DNA of 64,000 nt from a virus. This document shows, piece by piece, positions 29,425 to 37,311 of this stretch. The translations under genes were made by a program, and so were the position numbers. The stretch covers positions 310,001 through 374,000 of the IMG/VR virus record IMGVR_UViG_3300044680_000280; one strand, given 5' to 3'. A model generated the notes under the pieces. It was not told the DNA's origin. It saw only the letters and a program-made list of their open reading frames with translations, and made no database searches. The stretch's first letter is position 1, and every line of letters begins with the position of its first letter.

Positions 29425-29876
29425 AGGATCTCCTTGGTGACCGGTGACCTGTGTGGGTCGTGAACTCGAACCCCGTCCTCGTAAATACTCTCCGCAAGTT
29501 CGTGAACAATCACACTTGTGAGGAACTGGCGCATGAATTCCCGCCAGTAGTTTTTGGTGAGTTCTGATCCGCTCTCCTCGTAGCTGGTCATCCGTGTGAA
29601 AGACACCTCTACGACCGGGGCGCGCGGCTCGAAGTGGCCATCTCTGGATACCACCCGAGTGTAACACTTGACCAGGATGCCGTTTTCGTCAGCATCGGCG
29701 CTGAGGTTTTCGATCCAAGGGAACGCCGACGGACTCAATTGGAAGGTCCGAGCAAACGCCTGAAGTTCCTCGATGACCCTCTTTTGCTTGGAATCGGGCC
29801 TGAAATGGCAGTCCGAGTAGACATAAATGCCCATGGCCGGCGGGGGCGCGACCTGTCTGATGTTCGGGCTCACCAC
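29421..29876 (-). CDS. hypothetical protein (151 aa), probable leaderless GTG
   Basis: GTG 29876 lies nine bases after the GGTGTA box (TACACC 29886-29891); ATG 29834 in frame is the alternative. The core has IYVYSDCHFRPDSKQKRVIE and a helix VIVHELAESIYEDG. The last could suggest a metal site, but HExxH is absent. Confidence 0.6.
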   Translation of the reverse strand: MVSPNIRQVAPPPAMGIYVYSDCHFRPDSKQKRVIEELQAFARTFQLSPSAFPWIENLSADADENGILVKCYTRVVSRDGHFEPRAPVVEVSFTRMTSYEESGSELTKNYWREFMRQFLTSVIVHELAESIYEDGVRVHDPHRSPVTKEIL

Positions 29877-29885
29877 TCCAACAAA

Positions 29886-29916
29886 TACACCGGGAAGGCA
29901 GGTTCCGTTGGTGTAA
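29886..29916. promoter_or_regulatory. divergent GGTGTA promoter pair
   Basis: TACACC 29886-29891 and GGTGTAA 29910-29916 are 18 bp apart. Confidence 0.7.
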
Positions 29917-29925
29917 TGGTAAGGC

Positions 29926-30396
29926 ATGAGCTTCAAAAGCCAACTCGTCCGGTTCGGGCTCCCTCTCATGCTTCGCACCCACAGCGACATCGAAGCCGTT
30001 TGGGAGAAAGAGTCGAAGCCCGCCCTGACCATGCTCGGAACGGTCAAGGAAATCTGCAAGACCGCTACCGATCTGAAGAAAACCAGCGGCCATGGAGCCG
30101 CCGGCACCTTTCAGATCAATGACGCCTGGCTCATGAGGACCATCGAAAAACACTGCGCGAAGTACCAGCTCGACTACAACAATCCGGTGGGGTCACCTGA
30201 CGACGTCCACTACACACTCGAACCCAAACATACGATCGGGTACCTCGTCAAACACAGTCTGACCGGTTACACGCTCGAGGTGATTGAGGCACTCGATGTT
30301 CGACTCACGGTGCTTCGTCGGTTCGGACGCCTCGCGGGTTGCAGTCTGACGATCGTCACTCGAGAAGAGAAAAGCGGTCCCGTTAAGGTGGTCTAG
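29926..30396 (+). CDS. hypothetical protein (156 aa)
   Basis: A helical N-terminal half and a mixed C-terminal half (HTIGYLVKHSLTGYTLEVIE). The GGTGTAATGGTAAGGCATG arrangement is typical. No family was recognised. Confidence 0.7.
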   Translation: MSFKSQLVRFGLPLMLRTHSDIEAVWEKESKPALTMLGTVKEICKTATDLKKTSGHGAAGTFQINDAWLMRTIEKHCAKYQLDYNNPVGSPDDVHYTLEPKHTIGYLVKHSLTGYTLEVIEALDVRLTVLRRFGRLAGCSLTIVTREEKSGPVKVV

Positions 30397-30399
30397 CCC

Positions 30400-30663
30400 C
30401 TAACTGTACTCCTTCTCAATTCCGTCGTCAGCCCACGGTCCAGTTGGGGCATCGATCGGATCGTCCTGTCCCCGCGCATCGATGCACAGATCGTGCGCCT
30501 CTTGAAGCACACCGTTGAGTATCGCTTGTTGGTTTTGGTTTCGATCGTTGCTGGCCACCCCCAGTGCACGACCGATCTTGCTTTGGAGGCGACCGATCAC
30601 GATGAGCAGGTCCCGACGTGTGGGTTTACGCCTGTCGTTCCGCCTATTGCTCTGCGATTTCAT
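30400..30663 (-). CDS. hypothetical protein with basic N-terminus (87 aa)
   Basis: The first 17 residues are very basic (MKSQSNRRNDRRKPTRR). Helical middle, acidic end. ATGA overlap with the short ORF upstream. Confidence 0.65.
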   Translation of the reverse strand: MKSQSNRRNDRRKPTRRDLLIVIGRLQSKIGRALGVASNDRNQNQQAILNGVLQEAHDLCIDARGQDDPIDAPTGPWADDGIEKEYS

Positions 30664-30770
30664 CGAGTGCGTCGCTGTGCGTCCGTCAGAGGGTCCGAGT
30701 AATACGTTATCCGCACCTTATCGCCGATGACAGAGATAACAGAAACCGCCCTTGCTGCGTTTATCCCCAT
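30660..30770 (-). CDS. possible short coupled protein (18-36 aa)
   Basis: The frame ends GDKVRITYYSDPLTDAQRRT before TGA overlapping the next ATG, a coupling pattern typical here. The start is unclear: ATG 30770 overlaps the upstream gene by 53 bases, whereas GTG 30716 directly after its stop gives 18 residues. Confidence 0.35.
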   Translation of the reverse strand: MGINAARAVSVISVIGDKVRITYYSDPLTDAQRRTR

Positions 30771-31059
30771 GACGTTCGGATCTCTCACACTCTTCGAGAG
30801 AGTCGTACTTGTATTCTGGAAGAACGTCGTCGTCGCACAGATCGGGTGCCGCCTTTCGGACCCGTTTGACGACGAGAAGCCCGTTCCGTAAAACGGCACG
30901 TTCTTCGGTCTCCGCCTCGAACTCCTCGTCGATCATGGCCAGCGCCTCGACGTCACGATCGAGCTTGGCGAGCAGCTCTGGCTTCAGTGTGTCTCCAAGC
31001 TCCTGAAGGTCGAGTAACTCTTGGGGTGTGAGATAAATTTTGTGAATCGGGATTCGCAT
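30718..31059 (-). CDS. hypothetical acidic protein with CxxC end (113 aa)
   Basis: Acidic helical N-terminus (QELLDLQELGDTLKPELLAK), C-terminal C-x2-C-H. Type 2 promoter upstream with a 17-base leader containing AAGAGACGGAA. Confidence 0.7.
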   Translation of the reverse strand: MRIPIHKIYLTPQELLDLQELGDTLKPELLAKLDRDVEALAMIDEEFEAETEERAVLRNGLLVVKRVRKAAPDLCDDDVLPEYKYDSLEECERSERHGDKRSKGGFCYLCHRR

Positions 31060-31076
31060 TTCCGTCTCTTGGATGG

Positions 31077-31105
31077 AGTACAGCGCGCACGATGGTGGAG
31101 TTCAA
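31077..31105 (-). promoter_or_regulatory. type 2 promoter
   Basis: On the minus strand TTGAAC - 17 bp - TGTACT; it lies inside the end of the upstream gene. Confidence 0.65.
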
Positions 31106-31425
31106 GCCGATTTTTTCTTGACCGCCTGGTTGATGTCCAGCAGGGCCCGACAGATCTGACAGACATCGCAGGTGCATGGGGACTCTGTCTTGTTCGCGTT
31201 AAGGCGTTCTCCTGCCAATCGGGCGCCTTTTCGCAGGATTCCCCGGATCTGTTTGAGCACCTTCTTCTTCTCGTTCAACTCGGCATGGATGACGTCCGTC
31301 TGCTCGTTGGTCGTCGTGAGCATCATGTCGAGCTCTTCAATACGGGTTTTCAGCCCGTCGTTTTCGGTGGTGAGTTTTTTGATCACCATCTTGTAGCCTC
31401 TCGAAATCAGATCTAGAGTGCTCAT
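31102..31425 (-). CDS. coiled-coil protein with Cys cluster (107 aa)
   Basis: Helix KMVIKKLTTENDGLKTRIEE and further heptads, then CTCDVCQIC, a probable zinc site, and a basic end. GGTGTAAAGATGTGACATG fixes the start. Confidence 0.7.
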   Translation of the reverse strand: MSTLDLISRGYKMVIKKLTTENDGLKTRIEELDMMLTTTNEQTDVIHAELNEKKKVLKQIRGILRKGARLAGERLNANKTESPCTCDVCQICRALLDINQAVKKKSA

Positions 31426-31435
31426 GTCACATCTT

Positions 31436-31497
31436 TACACCGAAAACCGCCTCGCTCGGGGTTGAAATGGCCTTTCGCTCCGGACGGTTCGGTGTAA
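31436..31497. promoter_or_regulatory. divergent GGTGTA promoter pair
   Basis: TACACC 31436-31441 serves the coiled-coil gene; GGTGTAA 31491-31497 serves the zinc-repeat gene. Confidence 0.65.
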
Positions 31498-31506
31498 GGA
31501 TGGGGT

Positions 31507-32154
31507 ATGGGCCAAACGACCGAGACGAACCCTCTCCTCTGCGTTGATTGCGGCGCTCCAGAGGACTCCCCATGCTCTCCGACGTGTTCCGTGCACTCCG
31601 TTCCCCCGTGCCCCGAATGCGGCGCCCCGGCCGATACGGACTGTCTCCCTTCGTGCTCTGAAGTAGAGGTGGAGGTAGAGGAACCGCCCTCCGACGAGTT
31701 CTTGGACAAGATCATTGAGTGCTATGCATGTTCCCCGCCGGAAGTTGAGACTCGGATGAGATACTCGATCGAACTTCTGGCGTGGCTCATTTCTGTGTAC
31801 CCCGTGTCCGTTAAGGCGGGGGACATGGACGGAATCGAGCTTCCTTGCGAAATCGATCTTGCGAAATTTCTCGGCCTCCTCGATGAGGTATCCTGGGTCG
31901 GAATTACCAACACATTCCCGGCTACCCGTACCCTCAGTTACGGCGCCGCTGTCGAGGGTGTGTACAGAGGGAGACATGTCGTCGTCATGCTTTTTACTCG
32001 AGCTCCGGACAACGTCAAACCTGCGTACGAGATGGTCGTGAATGAGGGAGGCAAGGAGCTCACGTTCGTCAAGCTCGAGGAGCCGCCGACAACTGACGTT
32101 GCTCCGACTGCGGAGCCCGCGGCAGCCCCATCTGAGGCAGCTACGGGGACTTGA
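31507..32154 (+). CDS. protein with N-terminal zinc-knuckle repeats (215 aa)
   Basis: Two tandem units of C-x2-CGAP-x-D...C-x3-C at residues 12-51 (CVDCGAPEDSPCSPTC and CPECGAPADTDCLPSC). A Glu/Val linker leads to an alpha/beta domain (~70-185) and an Ala/Pro/Thr-rich tail. Leaderless start behind GGTGTAAGGATGGGGTATG. The function is unknown. Confidence 0.7.
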   Translation: MGQTTETNPLLCVDCGAPEDSPCSPTCSVHSVPPCPECGAPADTDCLPSCSEVEVEVEEPPSDEFLDKIIECYACSPPEVETRMRYSIELLAWLISVYPVSVKAGDMDGIELPCEIDLAKFLGLLDEVSWVGITNTFPATRTLSYGAAVEGVYRGRHVVVMLFTRAPDNVKPAYEMVVNEGGKELTFVKLEEPPTTDVAPTAEPAAAPSEAATGT

Positions 32155-32155
32155 C

Positions 32156-32236
32156 GTGATCGTTTACTACCTTTTCGGAGCATTTGCGGGCATGTGCCTC
32201 CTGGCGTTCGTCGTTGGCATGCTTTGGCCCCGCTGA
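32156..32236 (+). CDS. tiny membrane protein (26 aa), GTG start
   Basis: After the GTG, IVYYLFGAFAGMCLLAFVVG forms one membrane span ending MLWPR. It starts one base after the stop of the zinc-repeat gene, so it is operonic. Confidence 0.6.
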   Translation: MIVYYLFGAFAGMCLLAFVVGMLWPR

Positions 32237-32242
32237 AGTCGG

Positions 32243-32271
32243 TTGAACCTTTCGACGTCTCGCGTTGTATT
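32243..32271 (+). promoter_or_regulatory. type 2 promoter with leader
   Basis: TTGAAC - 17 bp - TGTATT, with a 22-base leader carrying AAGGGGAACGACA before the ATG. Confidence 0.7.
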
Positions 32272-32293
32272 CTTCTCCAGAAGGGGAACGACA

Positions 32294-32488
32294 ATGACTC
32301 GAAGCATGGCGGTTCAGCTCGACAAAAAGGGCGACATTTACGTGGACAATTGGGAGGACGGTTTCGGGGTGTTCGGCACGGAATCGGGCTTCTGCTACGA
32401 GCTGTGCTCTGACAGGGGGACTGCTGAGGAGCAGGCAAAGAACCTCCGTGAGAAGCTCGGCATCGTTTCGTGGGGTCAGGATCTGTGA
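32294..32488 (+). CDS. hypothetical protein (64 aa)
   Basis: Beta-rich start (MAVQLDKKGDIYVDNWEDGF) and a helical end. Leader sequence AAGGGGAACGACAATG. TGATG overlap with the next gene. Confidence 0.65.
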   Translation: MTRSMAVQLDKKGDIYVDNWEDGFGVFGTESGFCYELCSDRGTAEEQAKNLREKLGIVSWGQDL

Positions 32489-32700
32489 TGCCCGAGACCC
32501 ATCGGCACATCGAGGCGAAGTGCGAGAGCTGCGGAGCAAAACTTCGCGTTCGCGTCGGCCTCAAGTCGACCGCCCGTTCGATCAACTGCTCGTGTGGGGT
32601 CCGGTATGTGTACTCGTGCTGGAATCTTCGAGAGTTGCCGGATGGAGGGGGTTTCGTCGACAAGTTCGAGGCGTATCCGATTCCGAAAAAGACCCGGTGA
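32488..32700 (+). CDS. zinc-ribbon protein (70 aa)
   Basis: CESCGAKLRVRVG and CSCGVRYVYSC give a rubredoxin-like four-cysteine ribbon. Coupled to the preceding gene. Confidence 0.7.
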   Translation: MPETHRHIEAKCESCGAKLRVRVGLKSTARSINCSCGVRYVYSCWNLRELPDGGGFVDKFEAYPIPKKTR

Positions 32701-32764
32701 CTTTCACTGCCGGGGTGCTAAAGTGTATCCCAATGACGTTGTGCGCGTTTGCGGCGCGTCAGGT

Positions 32765-32795
32765 TGAGCCCCCGTAAGGGGGCTCAGTCATTTTG
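32765..32795 (+). terminator. rho-independent terminator
   Basis: TGAGCCCCC 32765-32773 pairs with GGGGGCTCA 32778-32786 over a 4-base loop, followed by GTCATTTTG. Confidence 0.7.
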
Positions 32796-33222
32796 TCACC
32801 ATCGGGTTCTCTTTGTAGACCGGTGTGATGACGACGTTGGGGTTTGGTAGGTCGTCGCCGTCGTCGTCGTAGCACTCGTAATTCCAAATAGACCATCGGG
32901 CGAACTGCATTGAGTTGATGGCGGCGGCTAGTTCGCTCGGGTAGATGATCGACGCGATGTCCGCCGAATTAATGGCAACACCTTTGATCAAGTCGATTTG
33001 ACCGAAGGTGTCCGTACTTGGGTCATCATTCTTTCGAAACAGGATGGTGCACAGCCCTGGGTATCGAATCTTCCCACTGATGCGGCCTTCCACGATTTGC
33101 CAGCCATTTCCCAGGGGAATGTCCGAGAGTTGGACACGGTAGTACACCACCTCAAGAGATGGCCTCACCCCTTCGTGTGGGATAGTAGCTCCGCAATTCG
33201 GACATTCGATGGGTGTGGTCAT
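32788..33222 (-). CDS. zinc-finger plus GW-domain protein (144 aa)
   Basis: CPNCGATIPHEG at 8-19 is half of a zinc ribbon. Residues ~28-100 (VQLSDIPLGNGWQIVEGRIS ... QIDLIKGVAINSADI) resemble the duplicated domain of the 6701-7528 protein. Last gene of a three-gene minus operon. Confidence 0.6.
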   Translation of the reverse strand: MTTPIECPNCGATIPHEGVRPSLEVVYYRVQLSDIPLGNGWQIVEGRISGKIRYPGLCTILFRKNDDPSTDTFGQIDLIKGVAINSADIASIIYPSELAAAINSMQFARWSIWNYECYDDDGDDLPNPNVVITPVYKENPMVTK

Positions 33223-33235
33223 GACTCGTGATCCC

Positions 33236-33565
33236 TTACGCGACTAGGGTTCCGCACCAGTAACAGTTTCGTCCGACGTCGTTGACTCGTTGGCAACTGG
33301 AGTTTGGGCACGGGGCCTCCCTCGGCGGGATGAGCTTCCACTGTCCAGTAACCCTGGCCGTATGGTGCATGTACAAAACCCTACCACGGTGTCTTGGAGC
33401 GACATACTCCACCGGGGCCATCACCCACGAGTCCTCCCCGGCATCGTTCTCTTCGTTCGGGCGGATCACGTAGCAATGGGCTCCGACGAGCATGTCCTTG
33501 ATCGAAGCGGATGTGTTGTCGCTTCCAACGAATTCCCAAACCTGCCCCACCCTCACGTCGGTCAT
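33236..33565 (-). CDS. small barrel domain with CPNxSCQR zinc ribbon (109 aa)
   Basis: N-terminal VGQVWEFVGSDN starts a beta-barrel-like domain with CYVIRPN. The end APCPNSSCQRVNDVGRNCYW then CGTLVA is a C-x4-C...C-x2-C ribbon shared with the proteins at 51779-52288 and 57791-58255. Start next to the upstream stop. Possibly a nucleic-acid- or partner-binding module. Confidence 0.75.
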   Translation of the reverse strand: MTDVRVGQVWEFVGSDNTSASIKDMLVGAHCYVIRPNEENDAGEDSWVMAPVEYVAPRHRGRVLYMHHTARVTGQWKLIPPREAPCPNSSCQRVNDVGRNCYWCGTLVA

Positions 33566-33568
33566 GGG

Positions 33569-34156
33569 TCAATATCCGCCACGAATGTGTTTCTGAAGGT
33601 CCAGGTCAAGAGCAATGCGAGTGAGGGCATCCGCGTGGTGGAGAAACTCGTTTCTTCGGTCGAGCCTTCGCGCGGTTTCCTGATCCTCTTTATCAAAGTC
33701 ATCGGCAACGTGCCGAGCCGCACTCCTCAGTTCTTCTGCTCGAGATCGAATGTATCGTACGACCGGATCTCCGAGACGAATCTCGATCTCTTCAGGTGAT
33801 AGTCCCCCCGCGAGCATGGCAGCAATACGAGCTCGTCCATCGAGTCTGTTAAACGCCACACGAATGTTCGGGTGATCGGAGGCGAATCTCCGCATGTCTT
33901 GCACTTCGATACAAAAGCGCCAGCCTTTTTCCTCCTCATGGGTGGATGCCCGGGCACTCAGGTAGAAACCCAGGGCGGGCGGGAACACCGTTGGGTCGTC
34001 GGATGCGAGCACATTCACCGGGGTGTGCTCGTTGTTCGTGCTCAACAGAATGACACCCACGTGTATCGCCCCCATAAGGTCGAGTACGTTCGAGTACGTG
34101 GTGATGGTTTCTGGTTCGGGCATCGAGAGGTACTTCAGACACTCGCGGGTCAACAT
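33569..34156 (-). CDS. hypothetical protein (195 aa)
   Basis: N-terminal alpha/beta part, then ARIAAMLAGGLSPEEIEIRL and a long charged C-terminal helix. GGTGTATTAACAGAGCATG sets the start. First gene of the operon ending in the GW-domain protein. Confidence 0.7.
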   Translation of the reverse strand: MLTRECLKYLSMPEPETITTYSNVLDLMGAIHVGVILLSTNNEHTPVNVLASDDPTVFPPALGFYLSARASTHEEEKGWRFCIEVQDMRRFASDHPNIRVAFNRLDGRARIAAMLAGGLSPEEIEIRLGDPVVRYIRSRAEELRSAARHVADDFDKEDQETARRLDRRNEFLHHADALTRIALDLDLQKHIRGGY

Positions 34157-34166
34157 GCTCTGTTAA

Positions 34167-34198
34167 TACACCGGGAGCCGTCGCTTCAGATGGTGTAA
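34167..34198. promoter_or_regulatory. divergent GGTGTA promoter pair
   Basis: TACACC 34167-34172 and GGTGTAA 34192-34198; the right-facing box has the standard ATG at 34208. Confidence 0.65.
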
Positions 34199-34207
34199 GA
34201 ATGGGGT

Positions 34208-34330
34208 ATGCGCATCATCGGGCGGATCGGATACGCTGACCATCAAGATGCGAGAACCTCTCGGGGAGCTCTCGGACGAGCAGGTTGCGGCTCTTATGGC
34301 TCCGCGTACCGGTCAAGTGGGCGTTTCTGA
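34208..34330 (+). CDS. ambiguous short coding locus
   Basis: The leaderless ATG 34208 gives a 40-residue Gly/Ser/Arg-rich frame of doubtful quality. Within it, ATG 34248 in another frame encodes MREPLGELSDEQVAALMAPR then TGQVGVSD (to 34334), which looks more natural. An indel between the two frames is possible. Confidence 0.3.
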   Translation: MRIIGRIGYADHQDARTSRGALGRAGCGSYGSAYRSSGRF

Positions 34331-34359
34331 TTGAACCTTGATCCCTTCCGTGCTCTATT
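34331..34359 (+). promoter_or_regulatory. type 2 promoter
   Basis: TTGAAC - 17 bp - TCTATT, eight bases before ATG 34368. Confidence 0.6.
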
Positions 34360-34367
34360 GACCTCCC

Positions 34368-34736
34368 ATGAGCAGCACACCCATTGAGATACCCGTTGCC
34401 ATTCGTAGGGTACGTTTCAATCCGTTACCCGGGGTATCTTTTCGCCTCACCATGTGGGAGACTCGCGAAAAGTCCCTCCTGGGGGGCAACACGATCAGTT
34501 ACCGTCTCATGATGCACGTGACGGGGCATCCGGCCGTTGAGCTCTTCAATGGAACCCAGTTCTCCGTACTCAAACACACTACGGAGTCGGATGAGGCTCT
34601 GAGCCTTCTAATGTTTTACCTTGTGTTCGCGAAAGAGGCGAACCCCGCTACTGCGAAACATCACCAGGAATTCGTCGAAAAATACGCCGTCACCCTTTGG
34701 TCCGAGGTAGAGGACCGATTTGGAGGACTCCCGTGA
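34368..34736 (+). CDS. hypothetical protein (122 aa)
   Basis: Beta-rich first half (VRFNPLPGVSFRLTMWETRE), helical second half. Near-leaderless behind a type 2 promoter. GTGA overlap with the next gene. Confidence 0.7.
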   Translation: MSSTPIEIPVAIRRVRFNPLPGVSFRLTMWETREKSLLGGNTISYRLMMHVTGHPAVELFNGTQFSVLKHTTESDEALSLLMFYLVFAKEANPATAKHHQEFVEKYAVTLWSEVEDRFGGLP

Positions 34737-35080
34737 TTGAGAGAGCTGTGGAACGAGTGCGTGTAGGGGCGGCCATTGGGACAGCGTACCTGTCCACCGG
34801 GGTTGCGTATCTGTCGTCCGGTCTGGCCAAGCTGGGGGTCGTTTCCCACGGGTACGCTTGCGGTAGGCACATGGACGCTATCGATGCCCACGAGCTGTGC
34901 CACGACTGGAATGGGACCACGCGGCACATCGAACAGATGGCGCTGGAAGTCGAGCTTCAGAAGGCATGGGAACTCACCGAGGAGCTCCGCCTTCGGGAAC
35001 GACGGTTCGGCCCCCTACCTGCTGACGAAGTCAACCAGATGAAGGCTGAGTCCACCGTGCGGCTTTCGGGGTCCAAGTGA
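34733..35080 (+). CDS. hypothetical protein (115 aa), GTG start
   Basis: Weakly hydrophobic N-terminal part (VGAAIGTAYLSTGVAYLSSG), then a charged helical C-terminus with EVELQKAWELTEELRLRERR. Coupled on both sides by GTGA overlaps. Confidence 0.65.
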   Translation: MIERAVERVRVGAAIGTAYLSTGVAYLSSGLAKLGVVSHGYACGRHMDAIDAHELCHDWNGTTRHIEQMALEVELQKAWELTEELRLRERRFGPLPADEVNQMKAESTVRLSGSK

Positions 35081-35511
35081 GCGCGGCGCCCGGCTACTAC
35101 GTGTCGGCTATAAGAGGAGAACTCGTTGCATTGCCCGCCGGACCGTTTGCAACTCATGCCGAGGCCATCGCATCCGTCGACAGTGTTCGAACGCGATGGG
35201 CGGATTTGGACCCGTCAACACACTTTGCGGCCTGGGGCACGTGCCGGGTTCGCGCGGATGGAGAGGCTGCTCCCGAGAAGCCGAAGCGCCGTGTGCGCCT
35301 GCCGCTGTTTGATCCGTTGCCGAGCAAAGGTCGATTTCGCGTGTACGTGAACTCTATCGGCTCACTCTGTTGGCGCCCCGCTGGCGCCCCGATCCCCGAT
35401 AACGGACGATGGGAAGAACTTGCACGCGTGAACATGCCGCGTGGACGAGAAACCGACCTCAACGGCGTGTTTGCTGCATATGACGCGTTGCTTAGGGTGT
35501 ACGCGTTATGA
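35077..35511 (+). CDS. hypothetical protein (144 aa), GTG start
   Basis: Contains a small domain YYVSAIRGELVALPAGPFAT then HAEAIASV that looks like an alpha/beta fold, and a basic linker. Third gene of a coupled operon. No family was recognised. Confidence 0.65.
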   Translation: MSAAPGYYVSAIRGELVALPAGPFATHAEAIASVDSVRTRWADLDPSTHFAAWGTCRVRADGEAAPEKPKRRVRLPLFDPLPSKGRFRVYVNSIGSLCWRPAGAPIPDNGRWEELARVNMPRGRETDLNGVFAAYDALLRVYAL

Positions 35512-35564
35512 GTACGGATCTCTACTCTGGTGAGTGCAAGCATTCTTGTGCGTCAACCGGATAA
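35508..35564 (+). CDS. possible 18-aa Cys peptide
   Basis: MSTDLYSGECKHSCASTG, started by ATGA overlap with the previous gene. Very short, supported only by coupling and the C-x3-C spacing. Confidence 0.35.
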   Translation: MSTDLYSGECKHSCASTG

Positions 35565-35571
35565 GCATGGC

Positions 35572-35599
35572 TTGAACTTCTCGCTGGCCGGGCTGTACT
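35572..35599 (+). promoter_or_regulatory. type 2 promoter with leader
   Basis: TTGAAC - 16 bp - TGTACT; the 22-base leader contains CAAGGAAG. Confidence 0.7.
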
Positions 35600-35621
35600 C
35601 CCCCCAAGGAAGAAAAAACGA

Positions 35622-35852
35622 ATGATTACATTTGCAGCCGTGATGTCGTGCGACCATCCTGAATGTGAAACGAAGGTTGAAGTTAAACTTTACCTCAGGA
35701 TGAAGACTGGACGAGTCGGGTATGACGGAGGAGTGGGACGAGAAGTCCCAGAGCTGGGTTTTAATCACCCCTTAGGTTGGAGCGAGGAGCAGGACTGTTC
35801 CGGTCGGATGCGAAACTTTTGTAAGGAGCACGTCCAGGGGGAACGACGATGA
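35622..35852 (+). CDS. zinc protein (76 aa)
   Basis: C-x2-H-x2-C near residue 10 and C...C-x3-H near the end: a treble-clef-like arrangement. Type 2 promoter with leader. ATGA overlap downstream. Confidence 0.65.
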   Translation: MITFAAVMSCDHPECETKVEVKLYLRMKTGRVGYDGGVGREVPELGFNHPLGWSEEQDCSGRMRNFCKEHVQGERR

Positions 35853-36130
35853 AGGCCGCCGACAAGATTTGGATCTACTACCAGTTTTTCACGAAGGAGC
35901 CCGCGTTCAAGGAGATCCTTCGTGATGATCCGAGGCTCGAATGGGACGCTCCGGGCACCCCTCCGGGCACAGTCCGTTACTCCCATCGAAAAGGGGGGAA
36001 GTGGACCTACGCCAACTTCGGCAACACCAAGCAGGAAGCCGCGGACAGCGCCAATCGTTACGATTTCGAAAAGATCGCGAAACTCGAAGCCGAGATCACT
36101 AGGATCAAGGCGAGACTCGTCAAGCCGTAA
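35849..36130 (+). CDS. hypothetical protein (93 aa)
   Basis: Aromatic N-terminus (IWIYYQFFTKEPAFKEILRD), Gly/Pro loop, basic helical end (KIAKLEAEITRIKARL). Preceded by GGGGGAACGACG. Confidence 0.65.
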   Translation: MKAADKIWIYYQFFTKEPAFKEILRDDPRLEWDAPGTPPGTVRYSHRKGGKWTYANFGNTKQEAADSANRYDFEKIAKLEAEITRIKARLVKP

Positions 36131-36133
36131 AGG

Positions 36134-36162
36134 TTGAACTTCCCTCACTCCAGCGCTGTACT
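36134..36162 (+). promoter_or_regulatory. type 2 promoter, leaderless
   Basis: TTGAAC - 17 bp - TGTACT, then six bases, then ATG 36169. Confidence 0.75.
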
Positions 36163-36168
36163 ACTCCC

Positions 36169-36528
36169 ATGCTCACCAACTTTTCGATCGGTCGCCGCTA
36201 CCTTTGCACTCCAAAGGGTCGCGCCCACTTCTACTTCACGATCCTCGGTCCCGGGCCGAACTACGCGGACAAGCCGTCGAAGACGCACAAACTGTGCCGC
36301 ATCGACGTTCTCCCCGACCATCTCAACATGCCCGGCGGATCGTCCAACGGTTCCGTGGCGACCTACTCCCACTCACATTTGAAGAAATACGGGAAGCTCG
36401 TCGAGGTCAAGTCGCTCGAGGTGAAGCCTGGGGCCTTCTGTATGTACGCGGAGTATGTTACGCTCGAGGGTGAGACCGTCTCGATCAGTCTGGAGGGCGA
36501 GAACCGAGCCCCCGCGAGCCTCACATGA
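36169..36528 (+). CDS. hypothetical protein (119 aa)
   Basis: Basic N-terminal half, beta-rich second half (VKSLEVKPGAFCMYAEYVTL). Exact leaderless geometry. ATGA overlap with the next gene. Confidence 0.7.
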   Translation: MLTNFSIGRRYLCTPKGRAHFYFTILGPGPNYADKPSKTHKLCRIDVLPDHLNMPGGSSNGSVATYSHSHLKKYGKLVEVKSLEVKPGAFCMYAEYVTLEGETVSISLEGENRAPASLT

Positions 36529-36725
36529 AAACTCGAATGACCAAGGTCGACCGTACTGCCGCGTGGTCCAGGCTCGGTAAAGAGATCTCGCGCTGGCAGA
36601 AGCTCAGTGAAACGGACCTCTTTGAGGAGGTCAAAAGGGAATGGCCCAGCGTCGTCAGCGCGACGCGCGATGAGTGCCTACGATTTCTCGTGCTCAACTT
36701 TGTGTCGCGTCACTTCGACGCGTAG
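36525..36725 (+). CDS. hypothetical helical protein (66 aa)
   Basis: Helical, Trp-containing (WSRLGKEISRWQKLSETDLF). Coupled by ATGA. No family was recognised. Confidence 0.65.
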   Translation: MKTRMTKVDRTAAWSRLGKEISRWQKLSETDLFEEVKREWPSVVSATRDECLRFLVLNFVSRHFDA

Positions 36726-36758
36726 TAGTCGGAGTCGGAGTCGGTGTACTGATAAGGC

Positions 36759-37007
36759 ATGGACGATCCTCACGTTGAGGTTTGGGTAAAGTGTCTCCCG
36801 TGCAACGGAACGGGTGACGAGCCCCATTTGCCTTTCGAGCAGTACAAGCCCTGGGAAGTACCGCTGGACATCATTGCGACCGGTCATCCACGTCCGTGCC
36901 TCCAGTGCAATGCTCATCACACTGGGAAGCATCCTGGACGAGTTATGATTCTGGTGCCGGTGTCTGAGCTCAAGCCCGCCGTGGACCGTGGGGTGGTCGA
37001 GGCATGA
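36759..37007 (+). CDS. DnaJ-type zinc-finger-like protein (82 aa)
   Basis: CLPCNGTGDE and CLQCNAHH resemble half of a DnaJ cysteine-rich domain (CxxCxGxG). GGTGTACTGATAAGGCATG sets the start; the promoter is preceded by a GTCGGA tandem repeat. Confidence 0.65.
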   Translation: MDDPHVEVWVKCLPCNGTGDEPHLPFEQYKPWEVPLDIIATGHPRPCLQCNAHHTGKHPGRVMILVPVSELKPAVDRGVVEA

Positions 37008-37303
37008 AGCCCTGCCCCAACTGCGGCTCGACGAGCCCACGGCGCTTGCACGACCCGGACACGGGGGTCTGCAAGAACGAGTACGGTTGTCTCTCCCGCT
37101 GCTGCCGACGCCGCAAGGAAGAGGACGACAAGCGATTCGGGGGCAAGCGGCGGGTGCAGTGCACCGCAACGACCGGACATCTGAGCATCACCTTCTGTGA
37201 GCTGGGAGAAGGGCACACGGGACTCCACCAACGCAATACGAAGCAGTGGGGAGGTAACTGCACGCACCCTCTGGCCGCCGCTCTCCACGCGGGGCTCGCG
37301 TAA
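37004..37303 (+). CDS. zinc protein (99 aa)
   Basis: CPNCGS at 4-9, then C...C...CC and a later C...H...C set: two candidate zinc sites with a basic linker (RRRKEEDDKRFGGKRR). ATGA overlap with the previous gene. Confidence 0.65.
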   Translation: MKPCPNCGSTSPRRLHDPDTGVCKNEYGCLSRCCRRRKEEDDKRFGGKRRVQCTATTGHLSITFCELGEGHTGLHQRNTKQWGGNCTHPLAAALHAGLA

Positions 37304-37311
37304 ACCCATAC

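Noticed and set aside
29421-29876. Zinc metalloprotease from HELAE
   Set aside because: The second histidine of HExxH is absent, so no catalytic site is supported.
32734-32778. 14-codon ORF MTLCAFAARQVEPP before the terminator
   Set aside because: No promoter of either type and its end lies in the terminator stem; kept as unassigned sequence.
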